A stretch of DNA of 6,510 nt from Gammaproteobacteria bacterium (GTDB lineage: Bacteria > Pseudomonadota > Gammaproteobacteria > Tenderiales > Tenderiaceae): assembly GCA_027001525.1 (NCBI GenBank), contig JALTMR010000175.1, forward strand, positions 1 through 6,510. The letters run 5' to 3'. The notes below the pieces were generated by a model, which was not told where the DNA came from, did no database searches, and worked only from the letters and a program-made list of their open reading frames with translations. Positions within the stretch are counted from its first letter, which is position 1; every line of letters starts with the position of its first letter. The translations under genes were made by a program, and so were the position numbers. Shown piece after piece: positions 5,580-6,510 of the stretch.

Positions 5580-6510
5580 TGAATTTACGACGCGCTCTTC
5601 TCTTTCTCATGGCCCTTATTCTGACCGCCTGTGCTGGTACGCCGGAGCAAAACGACACGACGCTAGGCAGTTTGGATTCGATGGAGATCGACCTGGATGA
5701 GACTCCCCGCCAGGGGCTCAGCGTCGATCGTGCCATCGAAACCTATGAGGGGCTGGCACAGGACATTGGCGCAGGGGAGTTAAACGCGAAGGCTATGCGG
5801 AGTCTGGCCGATCTGGAAATGCAGCGCGTCGGCAAAGCCTTTGATGACGGGGATCCCTCGCTTGACGAGAACAGTTACGATAAGGCGATACACTGGTATC
5901 AAAAGCTGCTGGTTACCTATCCAAAATACCCTGAACGAGAGGATGTTCTATATCAGCTGGCCAGGGCTTATGAGCAGAGCGGACGAGTGGAGAAAGCGGT
6001 TCGGGCACTGAAGCTGGTTGCTCGTCTCTATCCTCATTCGCCCCGGGTCGATGAGGCCCATTTTCGGCGTGGAGAAATTCTGTTTGCGGATCTGCGTTAT
6101 GACGAGGCGGAGCATGCCTATTCCAACGTCGTGGCCATCGGGCACTCATCAAAATTCTACGAGCAAGCGCTGTTCAAATACGGTTGGTCTATCTACAAAC
6201 AGGACCGCTGTGTCGATTCTATGACGGTTTTTTTTACGCTACTGGATTCCAAGCTCAACCAGAATATGGCCCCCTCAGAGCTGTCCCAATTGGCGTTTCT
6301 GGAGAAGTCCGAGAAGGAGCTGGTCGGGGAGGTTGATCGGGTAATCAATCTTTGCGTGTCACAAAAAGATGATCCGGTCTATCTGTCCACCTACCTGGAG
6401 GGTAAACCCGCCCGGGCTTACGAGTTTTTGATCTATGAGTGGCTGGCCCAGTACTACCTCGAGCAGGAGCGCCCGTACGATGCGGCAAAAGTCTTTTCTG
6501 CCTTCTACAA
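5579..6510 (+). CDS. Outer-membrane TPR lipoprotein, 5' part (cut by the right edge)
   Basis: The ATG overlaps the preceding stop as TAATG, and the frame is open through 310 codons to the edge. The signal sequence MNLRRALLFLMALILTAC ends in a perfect lipobox (Leu15-Thr-Ala-Cys18). Ala at +2 predicts transfer to the outer membrane by the Lol system. An acidic low-complexity linker follows (about 19-45). Tandem TPR units are then clear: SYDKAIHWYQKLLVTYP (99-115), DVLYQLARAYEQSGRVEKAV with LVARLYPHSP (122-155), EAHFRRGEILFADLRYDEAEHAY (159-181) and FYEQALFKYGWSIYKQ (193-208). The array probably continues beyond the window, since this kind of protein is usually much longer. It resembles outer-membrane TPR lipoproteins such as GltE/AglT of the Myxococcus gliding machinery in layout only; I have not compared sequences. 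The start overlap means it is coupled to the periplasmic TPR gene, so the two products probably act in one envelope complex. Confidence 0.88.
   Translation, partial: MNLRRALLFLMALILTACAGTPEQNDTTLGSLDSMEIDLDETPRQGLSVDRAIETYEGLAQDIGAGELNAKAMRSLADLEMQRVGKAFDDGDPSLDENSYDKAIHWYQKLLVTYPKYPEREDVLYQLARAYEQSGRVEKAVRALKLVARLYPHSPRVDEAHFRRGEILFADLRYDEAEHAYSNVVAIGHSSKFYEQALFKYGWSIYKQDRCVDSMTVFFTLLDSKLNQNMAPSELSQLAFLEKSEKELVGEVDRVINLCVSQKDDPVYLSTYLEGKPARAYEFLIYEWLAQYYLEQERPYDAAKVFSAFY

Overview
The window reads as an ordinary chromosomal segment of a gammaproteobacterium, probably a marine heterotroph of the Cellvibrionales/Oceanospirillales/Alteromonadales sort. That placement rests on protein resemblance recalled from memory, not on a search. 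The base composition looks moderately GC-rich by eye. I see no insertion sequences, integrases, CRISPR arrays, tRNA or rRNA genes.

Left third, minus strand (positions 1-2064): three envelope genes are read leftward. The first encodes a small Omp85 (BamA/TamA-like) outer-membrane barrel with one POTRA domain. After an 80-base gap comes a DUF2846 lipoprotein, and 14 bases further on is the start of a gene that runs off the left edge. Its 37 visible codons look like the N-terminal membrane anchor of a YugP-type (Zn_peptidase_2) neutral zinc metallopeptidase.

Middle (2065-3334): a 358-base divergent intergenic region holds one perfect TATAAT and a strong ribosome binding site. It leads into a complete phosphoribulokinase gene (prkB/cbbP family) with all the catalytic residues I can check. 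A textbook rho-independent terminator follows the gene. No RuBisCO or other Calvin-cycle gene is visible.

Right half (3335-6510): a 208-base spacer carries a repeated 10-mer and an imperfect inverted repeat. It is followed by a tight three-gene plus-strand operon: a small secreted protein of about 180 residues, a 493-residue secreted TPR-like helical-repeat protein, and the first 310 residues of an outer-membrane TPR lipoprotein whose start overlaps the previous stop (TAATG). This combination resembles a proteobacterial cluster in which such proteins precede TolQ/ExbB- and TolR/ExbD-type proton-channel genes and an AgmX/PglI-type protein, related to the Agl/Glt gliding-motility machinery of Myxococcus. 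The energising genes would lie beyond the right edge. This is the best candidate in the window for a poorly described system, and the link is an inference.
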